A stretch of DNA of 64,000 bases from Anisakis pegreffii (lineage: Eukaryota; Nematoda; Chromadorea; Rhabditida; Anisakidae): positions 1 to 64,000 of the forward strand of contig JAPYMA010001929.1 in NCBI GenBank assembly GCA_035041965.1, read 5' to 3'. Below, one piece after another: positions 25,441-38,356 of this stretch (positions within the stretch are counted from its first letter, which is position 1; every line of letters begins with the position of its first letter). The translations under genes were made by a program, and so were the position numbers. The notes under the pieces are model-generated. The model searched no databases and was not told the origin of the DNA. It saw nothing but the letters and a program-made list of their open reading frames with translations.

Positions 25441-28400
25441 ACTTCATGAATTGATCCGAAGTTTTTATGTCGATAGCTAACGATTGAATTCACTCTCAAC
25501 ACGTTTCGGACTGGTGGAAAACACTCATCAGTAAATCCAAAAATGAAAGGCCCGCAAACGCACCATTATGCTTGAGAAGTTTCCACTGAAGTCTTACAAA
25601 ATTACTCAATTTCTCAGCTTTACCAGAAGCCATACCGATTCGTGAGTTTCAAAATGCGATAATTTCATTCGTGAATTGAACCGTGATACATTCTGTTCCC
25701 GTAGATCTTCTTCCTGATGACTCAAGCATTCATCAATTTCAGCTACCTGACTTTTATCAACGAAACGTTGAGTGTACATTCAGCAGAATTCGATAAGATC
25801 TCAATTCTCGGAATACTTTGAAGTTTATTGCAAACACTCAACTTCGTCAACTCTCAAGCAGGTAATCATTCCACTGAATCCATCTAATTGAACGGTTCGA
25901 TTCATATAATTATGTTTCAATATAGCATATCATCTGCAATTATCTGGATTCAATCAACGTCTACAATTATTAAAACTGAGCGTTCTTGAATGTTCTTGAC
26001 ATGTGGGTTTCTTTTTACAACTGGAATTGTATGTTAAGGAAAAAGCAGCTTGTCGTCGAAGATAATTAGAGGTACGAATCAGAAAAGCACTCATATTTCA
26101 TCATGCACTTGAGTTGTTTTAAATGAATGCTCATTGGTCACTTGGCTGATCATTACACGAAATCCACTAAACATTCTAAATGCGTAGCACAAGCAGAGTG
26201 ATTTGGTTAAAAATCAACAATGCGAGTGCGTTTTCGACGAGTTTCGTAATCGGATGAACGGCTAGATGATCTTGTTTTGAAATAAGATCTGGCTAAGCTT
26301 TTATGAAGCAACAGAGGTGTTGATGGGTTTTGAGTTTCACTGCAAGGTAGTAAAATGGTTGTGAGCAAATTGCACAAATTCTCACAGCCCAAAGAGCACA
26401 TTGTTTGAAACCCATACAACCGAGGCCAACAATCTATGACTAAGAGCATAACACTTCTTACTTGAACCAGAATGTGGTGTCCTACATTAAAAATTCTTTT
26501 ATTTTCATCAACGAATAGAACCAACAATAATCGATGTTACATCAGCTTTCATGCATCTTGTTCATCGCAAGCTCAACACTGAAACTACCAGATATGAAGC
26601 GTCGTCCGTCTAGTCGTATGACAGACCGTCATTCACTCACGCCAACTATCTGCGTGACCACAATCCCCTCCTACCTTTGACAATCTCTTACTCATCATCA
26701 ACAAATCAAAAGAAAATCAGACGATTGATCTATCAACTAAGAAGATTACCACGAAGAATTTTGTCTGCGATGGTTACATGGCACTTTGCCGCTGCTGTTT
26801 CGCTATCGCCCTACTTACGAGTAGTACATGATCAGAAGAGGATTTCTTAGGGATCGTCCTGGTCCCGTTCGTAGTGTCAGAGCAGTGAGTTTCTCGTTAT
26901 CAAACTAACATATTGGAAACATTCTTGGAGAATTACGGAAAACTCATTCGAAATATCTATCAGTAATCATCTATCAACTTCTTCAATTCTCCTTTGACAT
27001 CGTTAAATTCCCTTGGGAGATTTCTTCTGTTATGAGAATCACTGATCTGCATTTTCTCGCAATCTTCCATGACAGCTGTTTTTCTCCGCTATCGGCAAAT
27101 ACGCATAACGAATAATCAATCGTGTTCACTCTCAAACTTTCTTCAATGAATGCAAATAGCATCAGATCAACACAGTGCAACTGTGACAGTCTACCACACC
27201 TTCGAACGAACCATGCAAGGCAAGTAATAAACCCGAAATTGTGCGGAGAGGATAATGTAATGAAATGTTGCCTAAGCAATAAAACGTGATCGCCTAATAA
27301 AGTGAGCTGCAAAACTATGAGAAATTGCAATACGAGTGTTTTGGTGTGATTGATAATTGTTACTTGAAATGAGTTTATATGACAAGACCAATGTTTTTGA
27401 TGAGTCTAAAGTTGAAAATGTTGCGATGCGCAACACTTGGCCGATTCACTGGGTGATTACCATTGGGAATTACTTACGAATATTGAATACTTGTATTCGT
27501 TACTCTTTAAATCATTAGTGGTGATCGCCTCATTAGTCAATGAAATATTTTCGCTTAAACGAGAGTGTCAAATGAACAACATTCATTGCCTAGCACTTTC
27601 TTTCATTCATTTGCACACAACATGAATAATACACGGGACTCACTATTTATTCACGATTAATTGCGTATCGCTTTCAGTTTTTTCACATAATTCCGTTCGT
27701 TCAACGATTCTATTTCGTATTCATTCCCTTATATTGTGACATGAAGTATTCCAAATTATGAATGTTTTATTTGTTTCGAGTTCAAAGGTGAAGGGATCGA
27801 AACTGAAAACGTTTCGTTTTGTTGAATAGAAACATCGCGAGAAAAATAAATTCTTTCGGAGACTACTGGTCGCTTCAACGCAGTTATAATTGCAATTAAT
27901 TATGTCGCGAAAGAATGTTCGCACTATGGAAAACTGGCCATATTGCACACATTTTCAAGCAAAGAAAATGAAACAAGCCACTATATTCGCAATTGTCGAA
28001 TTACAGTAAGCAATCAATGGGAACAAACAAAATGGATGGATTATAACAAGAGCAATAAGATGAGAAAGGATTCCACGATAAGCTGATGTTAAAGGAAGTT
28101 AGACAGCTGCTCAAGTTCAAGCAAAATACGAAAACAGCTCTAGACGAGATGCTGTTATTAAAATTGACTGTTCAATAGCTATTGCTTCTGGTTTCATTCA
28201 TGAGGAAAGTTGGATACGCTTCCGTACGTTCTAGTAACATGGATGAAATGGGACAATGAAAAGGCACAGAAATGATTTTGTGTATCCGCCAATCTATTCA
28301 TGTTTGAGTTTGACACATCACAACGACGTGTAGCCAAGCTGAACAAATTAATCATTTCTGGAATATAGATGCGTTTGTTCAACATCCGTTCGTTGATCTT

Positions 28401-29478
28401 ACGAAAGTGGGAACACACTAAAATTTGTCAAACATTTCATGCACTTACAAATGAATTTTTTCTCTGTTCAGCACCATCTCCTCAACTCTTAATATTGTTC
28501 ACCAAATTTTCACGTTTTGTTGTCTATGACAGCTATAAAATAGGAAGTTCAATATGTTTGTCGAATGTGAATGTAATTAGACGAAGCGAAATCAATATTT
28601 CGAATGATGCGCATTAGGTAATGTGAAACTAATATAGTCCTAAACGAACAAAACAGTCTTACTTTAACAGAGCTATTCCAGGTAAGCATCACAACTACAT
28701 AAAACAACAATCGAAAGACTAATCGGAGCCAAAATTCGCATTCAAAATGTGAGAATATGAAGTTAGATTAAATTTTTGCGCTTTGATTAGAATGTTTTTC
28801 AGCGGATAAACCTCACAAATGTTGTGATTGATCACCACGATAGAAAAGGAGACGGTTAAATGAGGGAAGAATAGAAGAACCAGAAAAGCATTCTGATGAA
28901 CGTTGCATGCGTGATCATCAAATTTAATTTACTATTGAGACACTAACACTGACCAGTAATAACCCTCTACATTCAGCAAGTCACTAATTAGTGGTCGAAT
29001 GAGATCGCATCACAAACGCGACGGATATGATTATTATCAATAATAGGCTCGGGATTAATTTAGCTGAAGTATCAATGAATAAAATGTTGCTCTCATAATT
29101 CTTCCGAACTACGACGTTAGTTTCCATGAGATGTACGTTGAAATTCATCTCTTCAGTGGTCGTTGATCACCCGAATTATCTATCACCTTCAGATGTTCCC
29201 TCGAATAGGACAACACTATGAATGTTGCGGTAAATTTCTATCGAGAATCGATAGATTGAATAGTGGATCATATATGATTCTCGTAGAGGATAGAATTATG
29301 CATCTGCTGATGTGATGCCCTGGCACGCACAAAAAAAGACATGAGAAGTCAAAGTAAAGTAAATTAAAGTCATACAACAACATTTCGAACATTTAAGCAC
29401 ACTGATCTCAACAATAATTCTTCGCTATTATCAATAGTTTCCAGAAATTTTCTGTTTGAAGCAGTAAATGTGAAATTA
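25441..29478. other. Region without a recognisable gene
   Basis: Only short frames. The longest, minus-strand 27330-26983 (115 codons from a non-ATG start), is hydrophobic at its beginning and carries no motif I know. This is the 3' flank of the nuclear receptor gene that ends at 29479. Confidence 0.45.
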
Positions 29479-32400
29479 TCACGAAGCATTGATTTGATAT
29501 GCTTGCTTGATTTGTTCGGCGGGATCAGAGGCAAAGAACGAGCGAATAACAGCATCGACAGGTATTAACGACAGTGTTGGTAGCAGCAAAACGATTTTTG
29601 CAAAACGGATCTTCGCACCATCGAAGGAAACTGCATTACCGCTGAACGCTTCGCAATTCGCCAGCACCAATGAACACTGCTCGTGAATTGTCCGAACCAT
29701 CAACGCATTATCCAACCCGCTGCATTCTGCAAATTTTTTCACCGCTTAGTCCAGAAGCATAAGCTAATGAGAGTTTTATATCGGGTCCAAATCCCAAATC
29801 AGAAAGTATGGTCGTAAAAACTGATCCTATTACACAAATTTGATAATCTGTGCCAGTTATTATGTCAGGCCGCTTCTCAGTCAATAAACATTTGACATCG
29901 AGCTGAAAGTAAGAAAAACTACTGCGAGGTTTACACGATACAAAAATATTTGATTATTTCATCGCTTACACCACTAGTGAGGAACTATTTTCAAGGAAGA
30001 TTCAAAAGAAGAAATTCAGCATGAACATGTACCAAAATTGAATACAACAAGAGCATTCAAGCACCACATCTCCAAGACGTTCAACTGCAATTCGTTCAGT
30101 ATTCTTGCAAACATCTTGATACGATCATCATTGACGTGCGCTGGAAAGTTGCAAATATAAATCCATGAGACCTTTCTCATTAATGTTACATCATTTAGCA
30201 GATGAACAATAGTCAAAAAAACCCTTTAGTATCCTACTACGTAGCTGCTACAAGCAAAAAAAAAACAATAAAATTCAGGTCTAGCATCTCGCTGAACAGG
30301 GTAAATCATTTTGAGACGTTTCCTCGTTAGTTACTTTGATGTAATGGCATTCAGCACTTTGCATTGAACATCCACATCTAGTAACCAGATGTGCACTCGA
30401 CAACGACCAATTCGAATCAGGTCTTTCAGTGCGGTTTAGATTCTACTTCAATCTCAAGTTGAAGTTTTGAGAATCTGATTCTATCACTCTTGCACACTGT
30501 TCAATTTTCATGACATTTTCATCAGATGGAAAAGACAGTTTTATTGGAAGTTTGTTAGTAAGCGATCACATGGAAGGAAACGTAAAAGTACCACAATGCT
30601 GATTGAATTGCGCTGAATAATTGACGAGGAATAAAGAGTGCCAGCAGTTGGCGATGAGAATGCGACGATCATTCAACGACAAACTTGTGAACGGTGATGT
30701 CATGGTGAACCATTTTATTAAGACACTCAAATATATCATGGTGTTCGGATGGTTTGGTGTCGAGCATCTCGTTAGACGTTCTGAAATTTTCAAACGCTAT
30801 CACTAGCGATCGAGTGAATTCAGTATTTGGTGTAGACGAAAATGCTTCCGAAACGATATCGGTGCTACTGTCTTCAACGAATTATCAACAGTTAGCTGTT
30901 TTGCTGCCGATTTTTCGGAGAAATCTGAGGACGTGGAGGAACAATAACTGGTTTCTGAAATTATAATGATGAACAGTCCGAAAAGTCATCGCATAATCTG
31001 CATAATTTTGGAACGCATCGCTAAAATTGTGATTGCATGACAAAATCAAAATAAAATGTCGCTCCTTCGTGTAGGATAACACGAATAGAAATGCTTACCA
31101 ATGGAAAACTCCTTTGAAATTTTCTTCGAGCAGCTGGGTAACGCTGATGGCGATATAACCATTGAATAAATTTCTGCTCTACAAAAGATTTTTTAAATGA
31201 TATGAGGACATGATTTATCAGCACTGAGTTGTTATCATAACGTTGCTTCATCAAAAAAATGGGATATCGCAGTGCATGTGAATGAATTACTCACCTGTTC
31301 GTTGCAGACGGTTGCGTCCTCAATTGAGGTGTTTTTGACAAAACGCTTCTTTCGTGCTGCACTGCTGAAAGGGAACGTGATTATTTGTTTCTGAAGCATT
31401 ATATCTTCAACGATTCGATCTTGACTACATCAGCTGTTGTTCTTACAATGCAAGGCCGGAATCCTCGTCATTCTTCCTTTTGTCACGATAGAATATCACC
31501 CATAATATTTCAGTCTTGTTAACTGTTAATTTGTGTAAGTAAACGATCGTGTGCGCCTTTTGCGAAGATACTTAATAAACGATCCGTTACTTTGTAACTA
31601 CCTATAATATTACTTTATAACTGTCAACTTCATAAACGATCTTAATAGTGAATTTTAACAGTGAACAATCTGCAGCAGTACTAATGTAACATTCATCTGA
31701 ACCAGGCATGCTCAAGCCCTTGGAGTTGCAAGATAGTATTGAAGAGGGAGCAAGATAGCAGTCCAGTGGGGTGTTTGGCAACGGACATGCTTTCAAGAAT
31801 TTGTAAAATGCACTAAATTTGAAACGGCACACTTACGCAAGCTAGGATTTAAGGCCCTTTGTCAATGAAGACAAAATCCAGAAATCGCTTGGGTGCGCTG
31901 GCAGACATGCGGATTGTTGCTATCAGCTACAAAGTACCACGCTTTGGAAAATTTTGCACATTAAATCAGCAGAAAAGTCTAAATTTTCTAATGGATGGCA
32001 TTTTGCAAAAAATGTAGCAGTAGCCTAAACTCATGAAAAATTTTCATGCATTGATGAAAATTAATTGTGAATTTATGCAACTGCTAGTTTTTTGCAATAT
32101 TTTTTCCGTTCCCATGTGATCGTTCTTTATGTGTCAATAAAAATAAATTCTAAGAAATCATTCCGATCACATTTACTCTTATTCTTAAATAATCTACCGT
32201 TGTGAGGAGTGCGAGGACATGTTAAAATATTGTTAGGGGGTGCGGATGCAGAAAGAGATTGAGAATCACTGGTCTAAACTGTGCCAGACCTATGATGCAG
32301 TTCAACGTGCGCAGCAAGCTATCAGTTACTTTCAGTTCTCTTGTAAATTGTTCTGTGTAATTTCCACTGGTTCCCCATATTTGGAAACATTTGAATCAAG

Positions 32401-34064
32401 AAATGCCCCATTGTTTGCGGCTCAGTTCAGTTATGAGGAACTCTTGAGCACATCACCAGAATGTGAGCATGGACAGCTATCCGATTGTGTAAGAACTTGA
32501 TGAGAAGCATCGTTTTTCAAAAATCACCCAAAACTGGCTCAGTTTGAAAATTCAGACGGAATAAGTGAACTGCTCTGATATTTGCGTATATAAAACGTGG
32601 ATGTGAACAACTTCTCACGGTGTTGTTGGACAATGTGTGCAAAACGTACGGCTGTATCGAATAACACGAAATGTTATTCTATCCTCAAATAGAAACGTCC
32701 TCTTCTGTTTCGCGGCGAATACGAAAACACCGAAAGAAAGAGCATCCGATCAATTCGCATCAAAAAATCGCATCTCTTCGCCGAATGCCAACTCTATTCA
32801 GTATCATTTAGCGGTTTGCTCTAATCTGTCAGATTTATTGCTATTATGTTGCTGTGTGTATATAATAACGTTTGATAGCCTGGCCAATCCAGCTGGTCCA
32901 GGTAATGTTGCTATGTGTACGTAATGTTCACAATTGAATGAGTAATCATCAGTTTGGTGATAGATTCAGGCGAGTTTTATAATTATTTAAAAGTGCGCAT
33001 TTTCGCTACATCTGCTATATTTTCATGAACACGCTTGGGTACGTAAAGAAGTCTATTAATGTTAATTAATGCTTTAAGCAAGTCACTACCTTATCGTATT
33101 TCTGACGTAAACGCCATGAAAGAGTCGTTGAGATTTTGTGATTTTTGTGATCAATGTGATTTTTACAGAATCAAACGCTGTATACAATCACTTCTAAACA
33201 TTCATGAGAAATGCAACAATATAAGTGGGATTATGTCAATAATTTAAGGATAAGTCACCGTTGAAATTGCTTGCCTTACCGTGGGGATTCATTGAAACCG
33301 CAAGACATTTGCGAAAACGGCACGCTTGACACTGGTTCCTTCTGGCCACATCGACAATACAATTGCCACTTTCTTTGCACTCATATTTCAAGCTTCTGCG
33401 AATTGATCTTCAATCGAACATTTTCAATGAAGTTGATGCGTTTTAAACAAACCAATTCTAACTGCTAGTAAGGAAAGTTTCGAAAATTTCGTACTTAATT
33501 CAATGTATGATAGGGAGAAAACTTTAGCGACAAAAGGCAGTCATTCAAGGGATTATTTGAGCATTTCGGAACTGAATAAAGAAGGACGAAACGAACGGGA
33601 AGCAAGCAAACCTCTTGAAAAAACCCCGACAGCCATCGCAACTTTGAACACCATAATGACGTCCTGAAATCACCATTCAACAGAGCCGGCACCGTGTTCA
33701 ATGAATGAAAATTGTGAATTGTCTGAACTGATGCATATTTTCGCATCACAAAATTGAACAATCCCTCCTAACATCTCACCCATACAAACTGATTGCTCAG
33801 ACGAAATCAATCAAGAAATGAATTACCACTCGCTCGATCACCGCAAACTCGACATAGTATATCATGCGAACGCAGCAACATCGTTGAGTGATCACTTGGG
33901 ATTGATCGCTGATCTAACAAATCGAAGCGACGTTTCCGATTGCGTTTCTTCCAGAATGAAGCAATATCAACGGAGTTTTTATTGTAGATCAAGTTTGTAC
34001 GTATCAAATCACCCGAAATTTCAATAACTGGTGTCCCAGAAGTCATAAGGTCTCTTATCGGCAT
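29479..34064 (-). CDS. Nuclear hormone receptor, NR2E group (tailless/PNR/FAX-1 type)
   Basis: Nine exons: 34064-33827, 33663-33612, 33407-33280, 31364-31295, 31178-31099, 30954-30838, 30780-30592, 30140-30033 and 29726-29479, about 409 residues with consistent phases. The DNA-binding domain is complete. Zinc ligands are C71, C74, C88, C91, C107, C113, C123 and C126, with P-box CDGCRG, then [10 protein letters not shown] and AVQHER, typical of NR2E. Helix 3-5 of the ligand-binding domain shows IKWFTM and [15 protein letters not shown]. Later exons give LNELQLN and [10 protein letters not shown]. An in-frame TGA at 34088-34086 places the start in the first exon. The least certain junction is the donor at 30838. 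The product is a nuclear transcription factor, and relatives specify neurons. Exact orthology (fax-1 or an NR2E6/nhr-111-like gene) is not settled. The C-terminus, ending QINAS, shows no clear AF-2 helix. Confidence 0.92.
31703..32271. mobile_element. Non-autonomous hAT-like element, about 569 bp
   Basis: The left end reads CAGGCATGCTCAAGCCC. The right end, read inward, is CAGTGATTCTCAATCTC, a 12-of-17 match sharing the CAG...CTCAA pattern of hAT termini. Flanking 8-mers are ATCTGAAC (31695-31702) and GTCTAAAC (32272-32279), alike at six of eight positions and close to the nTCTAGAn target of hAT elements. No transposase is encoded. It lies in the intron between the third and fourth exons of the nuclear receptor gene. 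Confidence 0.5.
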
Positions 34065-35609
34065 GCACAACGAAGTGTTCCATGATCACTGAATCAAACC
34101 ATCAGTTTGAGGTGACATATGCGAAACAATAGTATGGGCAACAGCAAAAGCAGCGACCAAGTCAACCGTTTAATAGAACGATTGTTTTGAAACTGAAACT
34201 GACAGCAAGTTGGAGTGAGGAGGTGTGAAATGATTGCTTGCGTTTTTGAGTGTTTGAGGCTAAATCAAATAGAGGTGCTCAAAAAAAGGAAGAAGAGTAG
34301 TGCAACAAGCCATACTTACTGTCAATAAGAGTGTTGTCGTTGTCAGTGGTTAACTAACGAAATATCAAATAATCACCCCTCGAAACACAAACGCTTAGAT
34401 GCACCAGAATACACTAATTGTTCAATCATCATCATCAATTATTAGCCTTTTGACGACACTGGTCGTTTCGTTCGTGGGAGAATCGCTTCTCATCATGATG
34501 GGCATATGCAAACAGATTATATATCCGACCATATCCAACTGATATATTATATGCACAAATTCAAAAATTCTGAGACACTCTCATGAAATCAACAGCCACT
34601 GACTGTCAACTGATGAGATTAGTGAGCGTCGTCGCTACAGTATGCCAACGTCAACTGCCAACTGTGTCACTTTTTACTTGGTGCAATTTGTTCAAATATT
34701 TTATTCGAGTCTTTATCCTCTTTTCCTCTTTTGCACTCTCAGTTATGAGGATGGATAAACATATTCATTGATAATCCGCTCTTCTCAAGTGAGCATCAGT
34801 GTGTTGCGTTCACTGAACGGAGTTGAATTGCTCACAAAGAGACTCTTGAAATGGACATTTCTTAAGGAAATCCTATCGTCGAACATAGCTAGTAGTTTCT
34901 TTCATCAAACCATTCTTTTCCTAACTGTCCCTACCGAGCGAAACGAACGCAGTCCATTTGCTTGGTTGCTCTTAAATTCCCCGGCTACAATTATGCAGTC
35001 TTCCATAATACGCAGAGTTTGCATATTGAAATAGTTTTAAAGTCGATTAAGATTTTTTGCTTCGTAACCATCTTCTGCTGGTGATAACATGTGGGCGGCA
35101 GTGAAACAGCCACTCTAAGTGTTCAGTTACCTTTCTCAAGGAGTTTACATCTGAAAGTGATTCTCTTCGCAAGCAATTACGTATCATCTTCAACAGATCA
35201 CCAGATCGGCTTATTCAGCACCAAGAACGGCATGTTGCTCATTCCGTAGCTGTCATTCACATTTTCGAACGGCTTAACGCAGAGCGTAAAATGTATGTGA
35301 GAGTTTGTCATCAATGAGTTGACTTTATCCTCAATAAGTTTTGGTGGACACACTTCAAGCAGAACATTTCACGATGTTGAATGAGAATCGGAGTTTTAGA
35401 GGGTACTGGTGAGTGCGCGAACACTTACAATTAGACTAGCTGTAAAATGTTTTCGATTAACAGTAGAGCGTTTCATGCAATTGCATTTCCTTGTTTAGCG
35501 CGTATACCCCTCAACACGAACTTTAAGAAACTCTTTGCTAGTTGTTTATGTCACCTTTACAAATACATCTTCCTGTGATCGGACCAATGAAATTTGTAAC
35601 GAACGTCTT

Positions 35610-35862
35610 CTACAAATGAAAATTTGAATCACTAGAAATGATATCTTCATCCACCAGCAAAGCTGATAATTTCAACAAATTTCCTACCGGCAATACATTA
35701 TTTACGGAGCATTCCTTGCCTTTTTCAGGACTCTTCTTCCTACTACTGCTCTTTTCCAGTTTACGTTCTACGAACAAATTCAAGAAAGAGAACAAGTTTG
35801 GCAAACTGATTCACACTGTTACTAATGCGAGAAACAAGCCAACTGTATTCTGTATTCATTGA
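35610..35862 (-). CDS. Possible small gene downstream of rps-11
   Basis: ATG at 35862, a short first exon to about 35826, a 55-base intron (donor A then GTAACA, acceptor TTCGTAG), then exon 35781-35610 to TAG. This gives about 64 residues, rich in Lys and Ser (KLEKSSSRKKSPEKGKE) with an acidic, leucine-rich end. The start is about 140 bp beyond the rps-11 stop and about 90 bp beyond its poly(A) signal, the spacing of genes within nematode operons. The family is unknown. A plus-strand frame (35638-35862) covers the same bases, so this is tentative. Confidence 0.3.
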
Positions 35863-35948
35863 ACAATTCTTCATAAGCGACGCATTAACAAAATAATCAT
35901 CATACTTATGAATAACACGAACACAAATCAATGAAACAATAACAACAA

Positions 35949-35954
35949 TTTATT
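35949..35954 (-). terminator. Poly(A) signal of rps-11
   Basis: AATAAA on the minus strand, about 50 bases beyond the rps-11 stop codon. Confidence 0.65.
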
Positions 35955-36004
35955 TCGAGCGGATAATAAACATTAACTGAGTGATTTAACAATTAACATT
36001 CAAC

Positions 36005-37295
36005 TTAAAACTTTTCAAATCCCTTCTTCGAGCCTGACGCCTTCAATACTTTCAAGACATTGTATCGAACTGTTTTGGATAGTGGACGACATTCACCAAC
36101 CGTAACGATATCACCGACGGCCACATCTCTGAAATGTTTTTGATGTTCTCGATTAACAAGCAAACTTTTATAGAACGATCCCATTCCTGAGATCTATGTC
36201 AATTTTTGGGATTGTCGAATATATTTGCACAGCACCATAGTTGATGATGAATCAATTTTCTTGGGGTTGGGGTTACTAAATTTAACCTCACTGTGGCTTT
36301 CATGATGAATATAAACTAACAAAATCTCGTTTTTCAAGTTGAGTTGATCAAAATTTCAGTGGCTGCATAGCGCATAAACCGCAACAGAACATCTCAGAAA
36401 CGGCTGAAATGCGGCGAACAGCTCGCTCAAGAACGAACATAACGTGAAGAGCTCTTTTAACAATGAACAAATGTCCACCAAGATGGACGAGTTAAGACCT
36501 CTAGACAGAACGGCACTTTCTAGCTATAAGAGGAGAACTTCTAGTGAACTACACAGGAAATATCAATCAAACGTCCGCCTAAAGCCGATCAACCAAGTGG
36601 GATAAACACAAACGATAAGTAGAAAATGGGATCATATTCAAATGTCAACGAATCTGCAGATTTCAAAAAAAAGAGGAATAATCGACGTAAAAGCTTAAAA
36701 CTGTCGTATTTATCGAAATCCTTACCTGAATGCAGGCGAACAATGAACTGACATATTCCTATGCCGTTTCTCGTAACGTCGGTATTTTTTGATGAAGTGC
36801 AGATAGTCTCTCCTAATAACGACTGTTCGCTGCATCTTAGTTTTTACGACAACACCAGTCAGGATTCTGCCTCGAATTGCAACGTTGCCGGTGAAAGGAC
36901 ATTTTTTGTCTATATAAGTACCGGATATTGCCTGAACATTAAAATATTTGCATCAATCATCGATTAGTCGCAGACATCCAAATATTAAACACGTGAATTC
37001 AGTAAGAAACAAGAAATTTAATAAGTCGGCTTTCAGAGAATCCGAAAGGTTATAATTGAGAGGCTCAAAAACATCTAAGCAATAAAAACAAAGTTCCTCC
37101 AGCAAACAAGCAACAGGACGAAATTTAAAAATTGTTGTGGGAGCGTACCTCACGAGGTGTTTTGAAACCGAGACCAACGTTTCGTACATAGCGAATATCT
37201 TTTTTTGACTTCTTACCAATACCAAGTGTACGAAGCTTATTGTTGAGGAAGACAGTGGGTTGCTTCTGAAACGCTCTTTCAGTCTGTTCAGCCAT
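36005..37295 (-). CDS. rps-11: 40S ribosomal protein S11 (uS17)
   Basis: Three exons, 37295-37149, 36931-36726 and 36128-36005, join in phase 0 and phase 2 to give 158 residues, the usual length of eukaryotic S11. The start is [16 protein letters not shown]. The centre has [20 protein letters not shown] and [18 protein letters not shown]. The end has [20 protein letters not shown] and finishes KKGFEKF. All are diagnostic of the family, an rRNA-binding protein of the small subunit acting in cytoplasmic translation. Acceptors are TTCAG and TTTCAG. A trans-splice-like acceptor lies about 25 bases before the ATG, and a poly(A) signal follows at 35954-35949. Same-strand neighbours on both sides suggest an operon, common for ribosomal protein genes in nematodes. 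Confidence 0.97.
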
Positions 37296-37320
37296 AGTTG
37301 TAACTCTTTCCCAAATTGCC

Positions 37321-37330
37321 CTGGAAAAGC
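37321..37330 (-). promoter_or_regulatory. Probable trans-splice acceptor of rps-11
   Basis: The minus strand reads GCTTTTCCAG and is cut at 37321/37320, leaving a 25-base leader before the ATG at 37295. No exon with an in-frame start precedes it nearby. Confidence 0.55.
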
Positions 37331-38356
37331 CAACACGAAGCAGTTAGAATAAGTCACTCTTTGATCACACTGAAATTCCGCGAGTGAAAACGAACGTCAG
37401 CGAACAAAACGGTACCAAAAGCTGGAGCAACAACTCAAATTCGGTTGAAGCCAAGCAAGTCAATGAGTACGTAAGAATGGAACCGAAAACATCACGTCAA
37501 AACAATGAAAAAACTAAGTTTACCCTAATTCTTAACGAACATTCCAGTCTTTAGAGGTCAAAAAGTATTGGCTCAAGCAACAGTTAATCCCATTCGTGAT
37601 TACCCGGTTCTACGAGGTGACTGCAGGCCAATACGAAGCTGGAGCTTTTTCTACGGCCATAAAACTTGAAAAATCTAGCACCAGAAAAACGTAAAATGAC
37701 AAAATTAAGACGATAAAAAGCATTCTTTACGCGTGCGACTATGGCCTCCCAACCGTAGTCACAATAGTTCATCGACATACATATCGTGCTAGAAGCAACC
37801 TACATTCAATTCTGCTCTACATAACATGAGGCCACTATCCAAAAATCACCGCTCCTCTTTCACATAAAGCATGATGTAACGATGCAATTGTTTCAGTGGT
37901 TTTCGGAAAAAATGATTATCGAGAACCCATCCGTTTCGGCCCTTCGGCTTCATGTTTCTATGTATGCGTGAGGAATGCTCTGCGTAATTGAGCAAATCAG
38001 CGAATTTTTAGATTTTTAAATCTGAATTTGACCTGGCGGTCACTCGAGTCTAGTTTTTTGGCTTTACTATAACAAACACACTACCATCCAGTAGGAAGAA
38101 GAAAGCGAAAACATTAGAGAATGAACCGGGGCCCGAAATCAATGCCTAACTTTACAAAACAACGGCCTTTCTTCATCACTGAATTGAACTCTTGACTACC
38201 CATTAGTTCATGGAGTACATGTACCGAATGATATTGTGGAAGTTGTTAAACACTGATCAAACGAAAATTCCTGAATCGCTAAGTAATCTCGTTCCCCAAA
38301 AACCATTCGTAGAACTGATAACACACTAATATCTGACGGCAACTTTGCGTTGCGAA

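Noticed and set aside
29760..29891. Open minus-strand stretch (beginning LDVKCLL) between the last two nuclear receptor exons
   Set aside because: It follows a CTTTCAG site, but no donor keeps the phase needed for the last exon. Splicing exon 30140-30033 directly to 29726 restores both phase and the family pattern, so this is intron.
35638..35862. Plus-strand 74-codon ORF with a hydrophobic run
   Set aside because: It is antisense to a minus-strand frame that has splice sites and operon-like spacing from rps-11; the plus frame has no acceptor or family support.
36129..36725. Second rps-11 intron as a possible snoRNA host
   Set aside because: No C box and D box pair in the sense orientation was visible.
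36953..37357. 134-codon minus-strand ORF overlapping rps-11
   Set aside because: It is the other-frame shadow of the first rps-11 exon running into the intron; the S11 frame is certain.
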